From positions 1 through 10,488 of the forward strand of contig JAJBBL010000168.1 of NCBI GenBank assembly GCA_020532365.1: a stretch of 10,488 bases of DNA, given 5' to 3'. This document shows, one piece after another, positions 1 to 5,864 of this stretch. The notes below the pieces were generated by a model. It searched no databases, had not been told where the DNA came from, and was given only the letters and a program-made list of their open reading frames with translations. A program made the position numbers and the translations under genes. This stretch comes from Candidatus Cloacimonadota bacterium (lineage in GTDB: Bacteria; Cloacimonadota; Cloacimonadia; Cloacimonadales; JAJBBL01). Position 1 is the first letter of the stretch. Every line of letters begins with the position of its first letter.

Positions 1-155
1 CCTTGAAACCCCGTTTCTTTTTTAAATTGTTCACCAAGTGCTCTTAGTTCTTTGCTTCTTCTATCTTCCTCTTCTCGGCTCAATCTTGCCGGCTGGGCAA
101 CGAGTAGAGTGAAGAATACCGATAACAACAGGAAAACAAGTATCATTGTTTTCAT
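1..155 (-). CDS. Small exported protein, N-terminal part only (cut by window edge)
   Basis: Reading leftward from the ATG at 155-153, the frame stays open to the window edge, so only the first 51 codons are seen. The protein begins MKTMILVFLLLSVFFTLLVA, a short basic start followed by a hydrophobic core, which is a typical signal peptide with likely cleavage near Ala20 or Gln21. The visible mature part is short, highly charged and rich in Glu, Arg and Lys (residues 25-46), suggesting a helix. An AAGGAG ribosome site lies 9 bases before the ATG, and a TTGACA-type promoter lies further upstream, which supports this start. It is divergent from the coiled-coil gene at 813. No family is recognised; envelope or periplasmic location is inferred from the signal peptide only. 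Confidence 0.75.
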   Translation of the reverse strand, partial: MKTMILVFLLLSVFFTLLVAQPARLSREEEDRRSKELRALGEQFKKETGFQ

Positions 156-164
156 TTTACTATT

Positions 165-170
165 CTCCTT
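165..170 (-). promoter_or_regulatory. Ribosome binding site for the leftward exported protein
   Basis: CTCCTT on the given strand reads AAGGAG on the minus strand, a strong Shine-Dalgarno match 9 bases before the ATG at 155. It is the main reason for accepting this short partial frame as a gene. Confidence 0.7.
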
Positions 171-186
171 AATTTGATTTGGACGC

Positions 187-215
187 AGACTAAACAATGA
201 GATATATTATGTCAA
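187..215 (-). promoter_or_regulatory. Candidate sigma70-type promoter for the leftward gene
   Basis: On the minus strand a perfect TTGACA (215-210) is followed after 17 bases by TAGTCT (192-187), which matches TATAAT at three of six positions. The spacing is ideal and the position, about 30 bases upstream of the ribosome site, fits. The weak -10 keeps this a candidate. Confidence 0.45.
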
Positions 216-369
216 GCACCTTAAAACGTAAACTCAGATCCCCCCGTCTTTTATACAGGGTATCAGAAGCTGTTGTTGATCGTGCCATTTCCCTTTAGGT
301 GGCTGGATATTTAGCCTTGTTACGGAGCTAAAACATGTTTCCACCAACTTACTCAGTCGGTAATATATG

Positions 370-385
370 AACATATAAATATGTT
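370..385. repeat. Small palindrome with a 2-base centre
   Basis: AACATAT, then AA, then ATATGTT form a 7-bp AT-rich inverted repeat. It overlaps the second copy of a short direct repeat (331-346 and 377-392, 14 of 16 bases alike, core ATGTTTCCA). It could be an operator-like site, but it is far from both flanking promoter candidates and AT-rich palindromes are common by chance. Confidence 0.3.
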
Positions 386-538
386 TCCAACACTTTTTTT
401 GTACTGCATAATCGCTGGAAAAACAGCCAGATATTGTAGAGCAAACCTTTTTAGAGAATAAATTCTGCACTTTTCAAGAGTGAAGTCGGCCTAAACCCTG
501 ATCAGTAATGCCTCAATTAAGTTCTTGAGAATAATTTC

Positions 539-548
539 GGGGGGGGGG
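539..548. repeat. Homopolymer run of ten G
   Basis: Ten consecutive G stand in an otherwise AT-rich intergenic stretch and are followed at once by ATG and a 10-codon frame that ends in TAA. Runs of this length are prone to slipped-strand changes. No gene or promoter is clearly placed to be switched by it, so function is not claimed. Confidence 0.6.
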
Positions 549-584
549 ATGCGTGTTGATAATAATTTGCCTTTGTAAACTGGC

Positions 585-648
585 CTACCATAAAGAGGCT
601 CAAACTTAAACACGCCACCCTAATACAGAGATATGCCTCTTTTGGTAG
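585..648. repeat. 14-bp inverted repeat with 35-base loop
   Basis: CTACCA (585-590), a bulged T, and AAAGAGGC (592-599) pair fully with GCCTCTTT (635-642) and TGGTAG (643-648). That gives 14 paired bases with one bulge around a 35-base loop. There is no T-run after either arm, so it does not look like an intrinsic terminator. It could be the core of a structured RNA or leader. The element is too small to be a typical miniature transposon, and no target duplication is seen around it. Confidence 0.5.
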
Positions 649-666
649 AGCTTCAACTGTATAACG

Positions 667-713
667 TAAGAGGATTTCTCATTCAACCCACCCCGTCACC
701 TTAGAACCTCTTA
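667..713. repeat. Second inverted repeat sharing the hexamers of the first
   Basis: TAAGAGG (667-673) can pair with CCTCTTA (707-713). Its hexamers are the same as those in the 585-648 stem, so AAGAGG and CCTCTT alternate four times and several pairings exclude each other. The last CCTCTT can also fold locally with AAGGGG at 717-722 across an AAAA loop. Confidence 0.35.
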
Positions 714-748
714 AAAAAGGGGTAGGACTAAAGAACTCATCATTGTTC

Positions 749-779
749 TTGACAGTTAAAGGAAATTATTGAGTATTGC
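749..779 (+). promoter_or_regulatory. Candidate promoter for the rightward gene set at 813
   Basis: A perfect TTGACA lies at 749-754. The -10 is poor: AGTATT at 772-777 (17-base spacing) or TATTGC at 774-779 (19-base spacing). A start near 785 would leave a leader of about 28 bases before the coiled-coil gene. The match mirrors the TTGACA facing the other way at 215-210. Confidence 0.4.
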
Positions 780-800
780 TTTAGTTGATTTAAGCAGTAA

Positions 801-806
801 AAGGAG
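801..806 (+). promoter_or_regulatory. Strong ribosome binding site for the coiled-coil gene
   Basis: AAGGAGG begins at 801, a near-perfect Shine-Dalgarno about 6 bases before the ATG at 813. It settles this start and is the strongest ribosome site in the window. Confidence 0.75.
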
Positions 807-812
807 GTTATT

Positions 813-1166
813 ATGAACTTTAAAACCTTTTTGGCCAACATCAAAGAAGAGTTCAATGTGACGATGACTAAGTCATTCGATAAAATTGAAGTTTTCTCAC
901 GCATTATGAAGTTGAAGTCTAAAGCTAATACGCTTTCAACTGAAATCATTGATATCAAAAAGGATATTGGCGAATATGTTTTTCAAGAAAAAGAAGAATT
1001 TTATGGTAATGAAACCCTTATTGCGTTGATCAAAAGAATAGAAACCTTAGAGGGTGAAATTGTTATGATTAACGATGAGATTGACGAGATTAAAATGCAA
1101 AACAGAGAAGAAGAAGCTGAAATCATTGAAGAAGAAAATGATGAACAAAGTGAGGATCAAGAATAA
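813..1166 (+). CDS. Small cytoplasmic coiled-coil protein with acidic tail
   Basis: This 117-residue protein has no signal peptide or membrane segment. Residues about 20-95 are a charged, heptad-like helical stretch (KLKSKANTLSTEIIDIKKDI and onward), interrupted near Gly53-Glu54, Tyr64-Gly65 and Asn66. The last 20 residues are almost all Glu, Asp, Gln and Asn. The middle resembles small helical proteins that carry an IGEYV-type turn between two coils and often end in a zinc ribbon, but no Cys pairs are present here. The start at 813 has a near-perfect ribosome site. The end overlaps the start of the next gene by 26 bases, suggesting translational coupling. Function is unknown; a scaffold or oligomer-forming role is only a guess. 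Confidence 0.75.
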   Translation: MNFKTFLANIKEEFNVTMTKSFDKIEVFSRIMKLKSKANTLSTEIIDIKKDIGEYVFQEKEEFYGNETLIALIKRIETLEGEIVMINDEIDEIKMQNREEEAEIIEEENDEQSEDQE

Positions 1167-1731
1167 TAGCCACGTTGTGCTTTGGGCTATCTTGGCCGTC
1201 ACACTCTTGTTCCTGACCAGCTGCAAGATGTTTGAGCCTCGAGAAGCAGAGGAGCCGAAAGGGGTGGTAGTCTGGAATCACTTCCCAATAACACCCTATC
1301 AAACCTTTGAAAACTTAGAGGTAATCTATAACTACAGTGACAACATCGACCGGTATCAGAGTATTCTGACAGATGATTTCTCCTTCTATTTCGACACTCA
1401 AGATGTGCAGGATTACCATCTTCCCACCTTGTGGGACAAAGATAATGAAGTTGAGATGAGAGGGATGATTAATAGCGAAATGGAGCTAACAATGTCGTGT
1501 ATCGTGGAAAAAAGAGATGTGATCCACTCAGATACAGCTGTGCTATATCGCAATTATCGATTATCTTTTAACTCAGGACGCTCCAACACTCACTTTGAAG
1601 GGGATATGGCACTCTATATGGTGAGAGAAGGGGATGGCTTTTGGCGGATCGAGCGCTGGGATGATTTCCGCTCTAATGAACATATAACCTGGGGAAGATT
1701 AAAATATGAGTACGTACCGCAAAAGAATTAG
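1141..1731 (+). CDS. Lipoprotein with NTF2/SnoaL-like look (first of a tandem pair)
   Basis: The chosen start gives 196 residues with a basic N-region (KVRIKNNSH), a hydrophobic core (12-25) and a lipobox LTSC with the lipidated Cys at residue 28, so the product is a membrane-anchored lipoprotein. The frame is open upstream to an ATG at 1075, but that would put a long Lys-rich stretch before the signal peptide and overlap the previous gene by 92 bases; an ATG at 1138 is equally possible. The mature part has a helix motif FENLEVIYNYSDNIDRYQSI (57-76), then FSFYFD, and ends with a strand pair ALYMVREGDGFWRIERWDD (157-175). This order of helix and strands is typical of small NTF2-like domains. 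The next gene is a clear paralogue. The ligand is unknown. Confidence 0.75.
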   Translation: MNKVRIKNNSHVVLWAILAVTLLFLTSCKMFEPREAEEPKGVVVWNHFPITPYQTFENLEVIYNYSDNIDRYQSILTDDFSFYFDTQDVQDYHLPTLWDKDNEVEMRGMINSEMELTMSCIVEKRDVIHSDTAVLYRNYRLSFNSGRSNTHFEGDMALYMVREGDGFWRIERWDDFRSNEHITWGRLKYEYVPQKN

Positions 1732-2299
1732 TACGCCATTGATTGGCATATTGCTACTCGCTTTAGCTGGGTGTGTTAATATTTTTAATCCCCCGACATT
1801 CAAAGATGGTGGCTCTCCAATAGTACGCGGAAACAATAATCCTCGCAGCGTTTTAGAAAATCTTGAAGTCAGCTATAATCAACAAGATATAGACCTTTTC
1901 AAAAACTGTCTCTCAGAGTCGTTTCGCTTCGTCCTACTCGCCTCAGAAGCCGAGTCTATCGGTGTCGATATGGACGGCGATGGCATCAAAGATAGCTGGT
2001 GGGACTATCATAAAGAGGTCGAATACCATCGAAACTTGTTTACAGACGGATCGAGCGACGGTAGCTTCCCCCCACCCGATAACATCCATCTCAACCTACA
2101 AATCCCCCAAGAAGAGTTTTGGCTGACCGATAACCAAGAGGGTAGAGAAGATTGGATAATCATCCCCGTTTATTTCCAATTAAACCTCACTGTTTACACC
2201 TCTTCAAACATTTCGGCTGACGGTTTTGCACGTTTTTACCTGCGCCCAGAGGGGGAAGAATGGCGAATCGTAATCTGGCGTGACGAGTCTAATATTTAG
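1706..2299 (+). CDS. Lipoprotein with NTF2/SnoaL-like look and a DxDGDG loop (second of pair)
   Basis: This 197-residue protein has a signal peptide with lipobox LAGC and Cys23 as lipidation site. GGGGAAG at 1691-1697 is a good ribosome site for this ATG, which lies 26 bases inside the previous gene. It shares its layout with that gene: VLENLEVSYNQQDIDLFKNC (49-68) matches FENLEVIYNYSDNIDRYQSI, and ARFYLRPEGEEWRIVIWRDE (175-194) matches the C-terminal strands. Unlike its neighbour it carries D88-x-D90-G-D92-G-x-x-D96, a pattern seen in calcium-binding loops, followed by SWW and a Ser/Gly/Pro-rich stretch (114-125). The duplication is seen in the sequence; calcium binding is inference. Location would be the inner or outer membrane, facing the periplasm or outside. 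Confidence 0.8.
   Translation: MSTYRKRISTPLIGILLLALAGCVNIFNPPTFKDGGSPIVRGNNNPRSVLENLEVSYNQQDIDLFKNCLSESFRFVLLASEAESIGVDMDGDGIKDSWWDYHKEVEYHRNLFTDGSSDGSFPPPDNIHLNLQIPQEEFWLTDNQEGREDWIIIPVYFQLNLTVYTSSNISADGFARFYLRPEGEEWRIVIWRDESNI
1967..1993 (+). other. Calcium-loop-like motif DxDGDGxxD in the second lipoprotein
   Basis: Residues 88-96 read DMDGDGIKD, with acidic residues at loop positions 1, 3, 5 and 9 as in EF-hand-like, dockerin and thrombospondin type 3 loops. Only one loop is present and the paralogous lipoprotein upstream lacks it, so it looks like an insertion specific to this copy. Confidence 0.45.
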
Positions 2300-2334
2300 T
2301 CATCTCCCTAAAATACGCCCTTTATTTGAAATAA

Positions 2335-2751
2335 ATGCCACGTTATATTGCTTTAGATTACGGAAATAAAAGAGTTGGGATTGCGATTAGTGATGAAATA
2401 CCCCTCTTCGCCTCGCCATACAAAACTATTATTAACGAAGGACATACCCCCGTTATCGATACTATTACAGAGATCATTGAAAAGGAAAACGTGGAAAGAA
2501 TAGTGGTCGGCTTACCAAGTTATTACGACGGCGAAGAGAGTCCTCAAACACTAATAGTAAAATCTTTTATCGAAGAATTGGAAAAACGTATCGAAATTCC
2601 TATCGTCACTTACGATGAACGGTATAGCTCGCAAGAGGCTATAGCCCACCTCAAAAACAAAAAACAAAAGGCTACTCATAAAAAGAAAGGGTTGATCGAT
2701 CAAATGGCCGCTACAATCATCTTGCAAGGATACCTGGACTCTTTAAAATGA
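2335..2751 (+). CDS. ruvX: RuvX/YqgF family RNase H-fold nuclease (putative pre-16S rRNA nuclease / Holliday junction resolvase)
   Basis: The 138-residue length is normal for the family. Family motifs are in order: ALDYGNKRVGIAISD at 6-20 with the catalytic Asp8, the VVGLP strand at 57-61 followed by a DG turn, YDERYSS at 93-99 with Asp94 and Glu95, and GLIDQMAATIILQGYLD at 119-135 with Asp122. The protein is cytoplasmic. In other bacteria it has been linked to 5' maturation of 16S rRNA and to Holliday junction resolution. An in-frame TAA directly before the ATG fixes the start, but no clear Shine-Dalgarno sequence is visible, so translation may be weak or depend on upstream genes. The stop overlaps the mltG start as ATGA. 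YqgF-MltG neighbours are also found in other bacterial groups, which supports both calls. Confidence 0.93.
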   Translation: MPRYIALDYGNKRVGIAISDEIPLFASPYKTIINEGHTPVIDTITEIIEKENVERIVVGLPSYYDGEESPQTLIVKSFIEELEKRIEIPIVTYDERYSSQEAIAHLKNKKQKATHKKKGLIDQMAATIILQGYLDSLK

Positions 2752-3746
2752 AACTTAAACACCTTCTTATTACATTCTTTATCATCCTTCTCTCGTTTGT
2801 AATATATCAAGGGATAAACCTGCTTGATAAGGGAGATCAAGAGGAGGTTATTGTACGAATTGAAGCTGGAGATGGCGCTTCAATTATTGCCGATAAATTA
2901 GTGGAAAACGGCGTATTAAGATCTAAAAAAGTATTCCTCTTATACATTAAACTAAAAGGGCTGGAGCATTCGTTGTCTAAAGGGGCTTACCGCTTTTACG
3001 GTCGAACCTCCATTAAAGATATAGTCTACAGACTTGAAAATTGTGATGTTATCCTGACTAAAGCACTCATCCGAGAAGGGCTTACCATTGAACAGACCGC
3101 TCTCCATTTACAAGAACAAGGGTTTGGTGATTACGAAAAATATATGGAGCTCTGCCAAGACTCTCTATTTGCGTCGACAATAACTGAGTATCCTGTCAAC
3201 ACCTTAGAAGGATTCCTCTATCCCGACACCTATTTTTTCCCAGAATCAACTACCGAAGAACAAGTTTTGAAATCGATGGTACGTGAATTCAAAAAAAATA
3301 TGGGAGAGATTAAGCTCCCTCAAGACTACAAATACAGCTTTTATGAAGTGCTTACCCTCGCTTCAATAGTAGAAAAAGAAGCGAAATATGTTGACGAAAA
3401 ACCGCTCATCGCCAGTGTTTACCTAAATCGATTAAAAATCGGACAACGCCTCCAAGCTGACCCGACTGTCGCCTATGCGCTGTTCGGAAAAGGGGTAAAA
3501 AGAACGGTGATTTATTATAAAGACTTAGAAATTGATTCACCATACAACACATACCGTAATGCAGGGCTGCCGCCGACACCTATCTGTAGTCCGACAGCAA
3601 CTTCCCTGAAAGCAGTTTTAAACCCAGAAGAGTCTGACTACTACTACTTCTTTGCCGGCTCTGAAGGGCGCCACATCTTCTCGAAAACATATCGAGAACA
3701 CTTGAAACGTCAAAACGAACTTAAAAATAGAAAAACTGATGCATAA
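2748..3746 (+). CDS. mltG: Endolytic murein transglycosylase MltG (YceG-like)
   Basis: MltG cuts glycan strands of nascent peptidoglycan at the inner membrane and is thought to end chain extension. The 332-residue protein has a single N-terminal membrane anchor (about 5-22), a LysM-like part (about 33-100), and the catalytic YceG domain. Clear landmarks are EGFLYPDTYFF (154-164), ASIVEKEAK (205-213) with the Glu pair 209/211 that contains the catalytic residue, RLQADPTVAYAL, DSPYNTYRNAGLPPTPICSP and the C-terminal GRHIFSKTYREH. Usual family wording has LPPGPI; here it is LPPTPI. The start overlaps the ruvX stop by 4 bases (ATGA), which suggests coupled translation. All expected motifs are intact, so it should be active. 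Confidence 0.95.
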   Translation: MKLKHLLITFFIILLSFVIYQGINLLDKGDQEEVIVRIEAGDGASIIADKLVENGVLRSKKVFLLYIKLKGLEHSLSKGAYRFYGRTSIKDIVYRLENCDVILTKALIREGLTIEQTALHLQEQGFGDYEKYMELCQDSLFASTITEYPVNTLEGFLYPDTYFFPESTTEEQVLKSMVREFKKNMGEIKLPQDYKYSFYEVLTLASIVEKEAKYVDEKPLIASVYLNRLKIGQRLQADPTVAYALFGKGVKRTVIYYKDLEIDSPYNTYRNAGLPPTPICSPTATSLKAVLNPEESDYYYFFAGSEGRHIFSKTYREHLKRQNELKNRKTDA

Positions 3747-3764
3747 TGCCAGAAGGAGAAAAAT

Positions 3765-4592
3765 ATGCTCACGCATTATACAAATGAAGACTTAATTATA
3801 ATCGCACCACAGGTTACGACTAAAGAAAGTCTGTTTGAAAAGATGGTCAACCATCTGTACAACCTCGATTATGTACTAAATCAAAAAGAGTTTCTCCAAA
3901 CTTTGATCGACCGAGAAAAAATCTCTAATACCGAGCTGATGCCTGGAATAGCTTTACCACATGCACGTTCTGAAAGTGTTGTAAAACCATTCCTAAGCAT
4001 CGTTATCAAAAAAGAGGGTATTGAGTATGATAACCCCGAAATGGGGAAAGCTAAGATTATCTTCTTCTTCGGAACTTCTGAGAAATATAATAAAGAATAC
4101 CTGCAACTCCTCGCTAAATCGGCACGCATCCTTAGAGATAAGGACCTGCAAGAACGCCTTATTAACTGCTCAAAACCAGCCGAAGTTATCGCCTTGCTTA
4201 ATGAGTTTGACCGCTCAGACCTTATGCAAAGTGAAGTGCCCAATAGATACCTGATGCTGATTACCCTGCACCTCTCTCATAGACTACACGATCTCCTTAC
4301 CTTCCTGGTAGAACTTAACATCACTAACGCCTCCGTAACACAGGTTAGCTCACTAAACAAAAAACTGACCTTCGACGTACCTGCCTTCTCCGGCCTCTAC
4401 TATGAAGATGAGAAAAAACAGAGAGAATCATATATTATTACGTGCGCTATTAACGATATCAATATAGCCTCTCGTCTAAACGAGATTTTAAAAGAGAATA
4501 ACATCGATTTTGCTAAGCAGGGAACCGGTTTTATACAGATAATCGAATCAGATATGGTCTTAGGTAATCCTGATGAAGTATTAGATTTGTAA
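3765..4592 (+). CDS. EIIA (PTS fructose/mannitol/Ntr type) fused to a PII-like domain, copy 1
   Basis: Residues 1-150 form a PTS EIIA type 2 domain, with the phosphorylation-site motif PGIALPHAR placing the active His at 66 and the usual later motif KYNKEYLQLLAKSARILRD (107-125). Residues about 161-267 form a second domain whose pattern (FLVELNITNASVTQVSS, then VPAFSGL, then NNIDFAKQGTGFIQII) resembles PII-like proteins: a helix ending in a 'gxxxaTV' strand, a short loop, and a closing GTG strand. No EIIB or EIIC domain follows, so a regulatory role like that of EIIA-Ntr fits better than sugar uptake. AAGGAG at 3753-3758 supports the start. It lies 12 bases upstream of an antiporter gene, whose activity it may control. 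The PII-like call rests on pattern alone. Confidence 0.85.
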   Translation: MLTHYTNEDLIIIAPQVTTKESLFEKMVNHLYNLDYVLNQKEFLQTLIDREKISNTELMPGIALPHARSESVVKPFLSIVIKKEGIEYDNPEMGKAKIIFFFGTSEKYNKEYLQLLAKSARILRDKDLQERLINCSKPAEVIALLNEFDRSDLMQSEVPNRYLMLITLHLSHRLHDLLTFLVELNITNASVTQVSSLNKKLTFDVPAFSGLYYEDEKKQRESYIITCAINDINIASRLNEILKENNIDFAKQGTGFIQIIESDMVLGNPDEVLDL

Positions 4593-4604
4593 GGGGGCTA
4601 ATTA

Positions 4605-5789
4605 ATGAACGAAGTAATGGATTTAGTCCTGAAGATTGCCGTAGTACTCGTCTTTACCAACCTCTTGAGAGCTTTCTCTATACGATTGAAAATACCCCCT
4701 GTCGTCTCTCTCATTTTCTTGGGAATTGTAATCGGTCCGAGCGTGTTAAACTTCCTCGAGCCCTGTATGACAATCGACTGGATTGCTCAGGTAGGTGTCC
4801 TTTTTCTTATATTTGAAGCCGGCATTCAAACTAACCTACAAAAGCTAAAAGACGAATCAAAGATGGCATTTCTCCCCGCTTTAGGGGGCGTTCTTTTACC
4901 TTTTATAGGCGGATTTGCCCTCTCTTATGTATACACCTCAGACCTCTATGAAAGCCTCTTTATAGGAACTATCTTTACCGCTACAAGTATTAGCATCTCT
5001 GTTATAACCCTCATCGAACTGGATAAACTTAAAACTATAGAGGGACGGTGCATTGTCAACGCAGCCATTATTGACGATATTTTAGGCATCTTATTAGTCT
5101 CGATTATCTCCGGGTTCGCTATTAAAAGTGAAGTCGCCAGCTCAAGCTTTTTCCAAAACACTACTGTTATTACCCTGATTAAGATGGTCATCTTCTTTAT
5201 AGTCGCCTTCCTCGTCGGTATTTTTGTACTACCCCTTGTCTATGAAAACAGCAAGAAGCTTAAACTTGAGGCTTCCATCCTATCTTTAAGTGTTGCCATC
5301 ATCTTCATCTACTCTTGGTTTGCTGAGAACTTCGGATTGGCCGCTATTATAGGGGCTTTTTTAGCAGGGATCTTTATAGGCCAAACTGAATATCAGCACA
5401 GAATTGATAGCGAAATAGCACAAGTAGGGAAATCATTCTTCGTCGACTTCTTCTTCATCGGTATCGGCCTTAAGCTTCATTTGAGCGAGCTGACCATAAA
5501 CCCGATATTCTTAATCCTGTTCCTACTAATCGCCATTATATCAAAAGCCTTAGGAGCCGGTTTAGGAGCGCGTATGGGTCACTTTGATACCACCCGTGCT
5601 ATCCGTATTGGACTCGGTATGGTACCACGTGGAGAGGTAGCCCTTATTATCGGGTCAATGGCGTTGAGTCGCAACTTAATAACTGACGATATTTTTTCTG
5701 CCACGGTTATAATGGTTTTAGTCACTTCAACGCTACCACCGTTTTTAATCAAGTATAGCTTCACTAAACTGAAGAAAGATACTTTTTAA
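4605..5789 (+). CDS. CPA2-family cation/proton antiporter without C-terminal regulatory domain
   Basis: This integral membrane protein of 394 residues has about 12-13 hydrophobic segments. Family marks: IVIGPSVL (41-48), the EAGI turn (71-74), TATSISISV (125-133, the unwound helix), NAAIIDDILG with Asp157-Asp158, Lys314 in the late helix ISKALGAGLGAR, and GLGMVPRGEVALI (336-348). The double Asp plus a Lys in the matching helix is the pattern of electrogenic Na+/H+ exchangers such as NapA, so sodium or potassium export driven by protons is likely; the ion cannot be read from sequence. Many relatives (KefB/C, GerN-type) carry a TrkA-N/RCK domain of 150-250 residues after the last helix. Here the chain stops at KLKKDTF, directly after it. 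AAGGGGG precedes the ATG. EIIA-PII fusions flank it on both sides. Confidence 0.9.
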   Translation: MNEVMDLVLKIAVVLVFTNLLRAFSIRLKIPPVVSLIFLGIVIGPSVLNFLEPCMTIDWIAQVGVLFLIFEAGIQTNLQKLKDESKMAFLPALGGVLLPFIGGFALSYVYTSDLYESLFIGTIFTATSISISVITLIELDKLKTIEGRCIVNAAIIDDILGILLVSIISGFAIKSEVASSSFFQNTTVITLIKMVIFFIVAFLVGIFVLPLVYENSKKLKLEASILSLSVAIIFIYSWFAENFGLAAIIGAFLAGIFIGQTEYQHRIDSEIAQVGKSFFVDFFFIGIGLKLHLSELTINPIFLILFLLIAIISKALGAGLGARMGHFDTTRAIRIGLGMVPRGEVALIIGSMALSRNLITDDIFSATVIMVLVTSTLPPFLIKYSFTKLKKDTF

Positions 5790-5852
5790 GAAGAGAATCG
5801 TGAGCTATTACATGCAAGCTTTTTGCCACTCACCCCAACCTGGCTCAAACGT

Positions 5853-5858
5853 AAGGAG
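5853..5858 (+). promoter_or_regulatory. Ribosome binding site fixing the start of the second EIIA fusion
   Basis: AAGGAG lies 6 bases before the ATG at 5865. The frame is open further up to a TTG at 5823, but that start has no such site and would add 14 residues not matched in the paralogue. With the 5865 start the active His falls at residue 66 in both copies. Confidence 0.75.
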
Positions 5859-5864
5859 ATAAAG

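Larger units (their letters stand above)
156..812. other. 657-base intergenic region without a convincing gene
   Basis: I see no supported protein gene or tRNA here. The only longish frame (leftward, 234-470) lacks a ribosome site and any recognisable domain. The region holds outward-facing promoter candidates at both ends, a near-palindrome at 370-385, a 9-base exact direct repeat (335-343 and 381-389), a small hairpin CTCAA/TTGAG (512-529), a G10 run (539-548), a 14-bp long-range stem (585-648) and further complementary hexamers up to 723. The density of structure between 585 and 723 leaves room for a non-coding RNA or a structured leader, but no known RNA family is recognised. Confidence 0.6.

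Noticed and set aside
234..470. Leftward 78-codon open frame in the intergenic region
   Set aside because: No ribosome site, no recognisable domain, odd Cys/Tyr-rich composition and no link to neighbours; looks like chance.
585..648. Inverted repeat as an intrinsic terminator or miniature transposon
   Set aside because: No T-run after either arm, a 35-base loop is too long for a terminator, and a 64-base unit without target duplication is too small for a typical mobile element.
740..958. Leftward 72-codon open frame
   Set aside because: Lies antisense over the promoter area and first half of the well-supported coiled-coil gene; no ribosome site.
1075..1140. Earlier start for the first lipoprotein
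   Set aside because: Would place a long Lys-rich stretch ahead of the signal peptide and overlap the upstream gene by 92 bases; the 1141 start gives a normal lipoprotein signal.
3881..4254. Open frames on both strands inside the first EIIA fusion
   Set aside because: Shadows of a gene with clear EIIA motifs; their translations show no domain.
4946..5764. Leftward open frames inside the antiporter gene
   Set aside because: Antisense to conserved transmembrane coding sequence; no ribosome site or domain.
5823..5864. TTG start 14 codons before the second EIIA fusion
   Set aside because: Lacks a ribosome site and breaks the match with the paralogue, while ATG at 5865 has AAGGAG 6 bases upstream.
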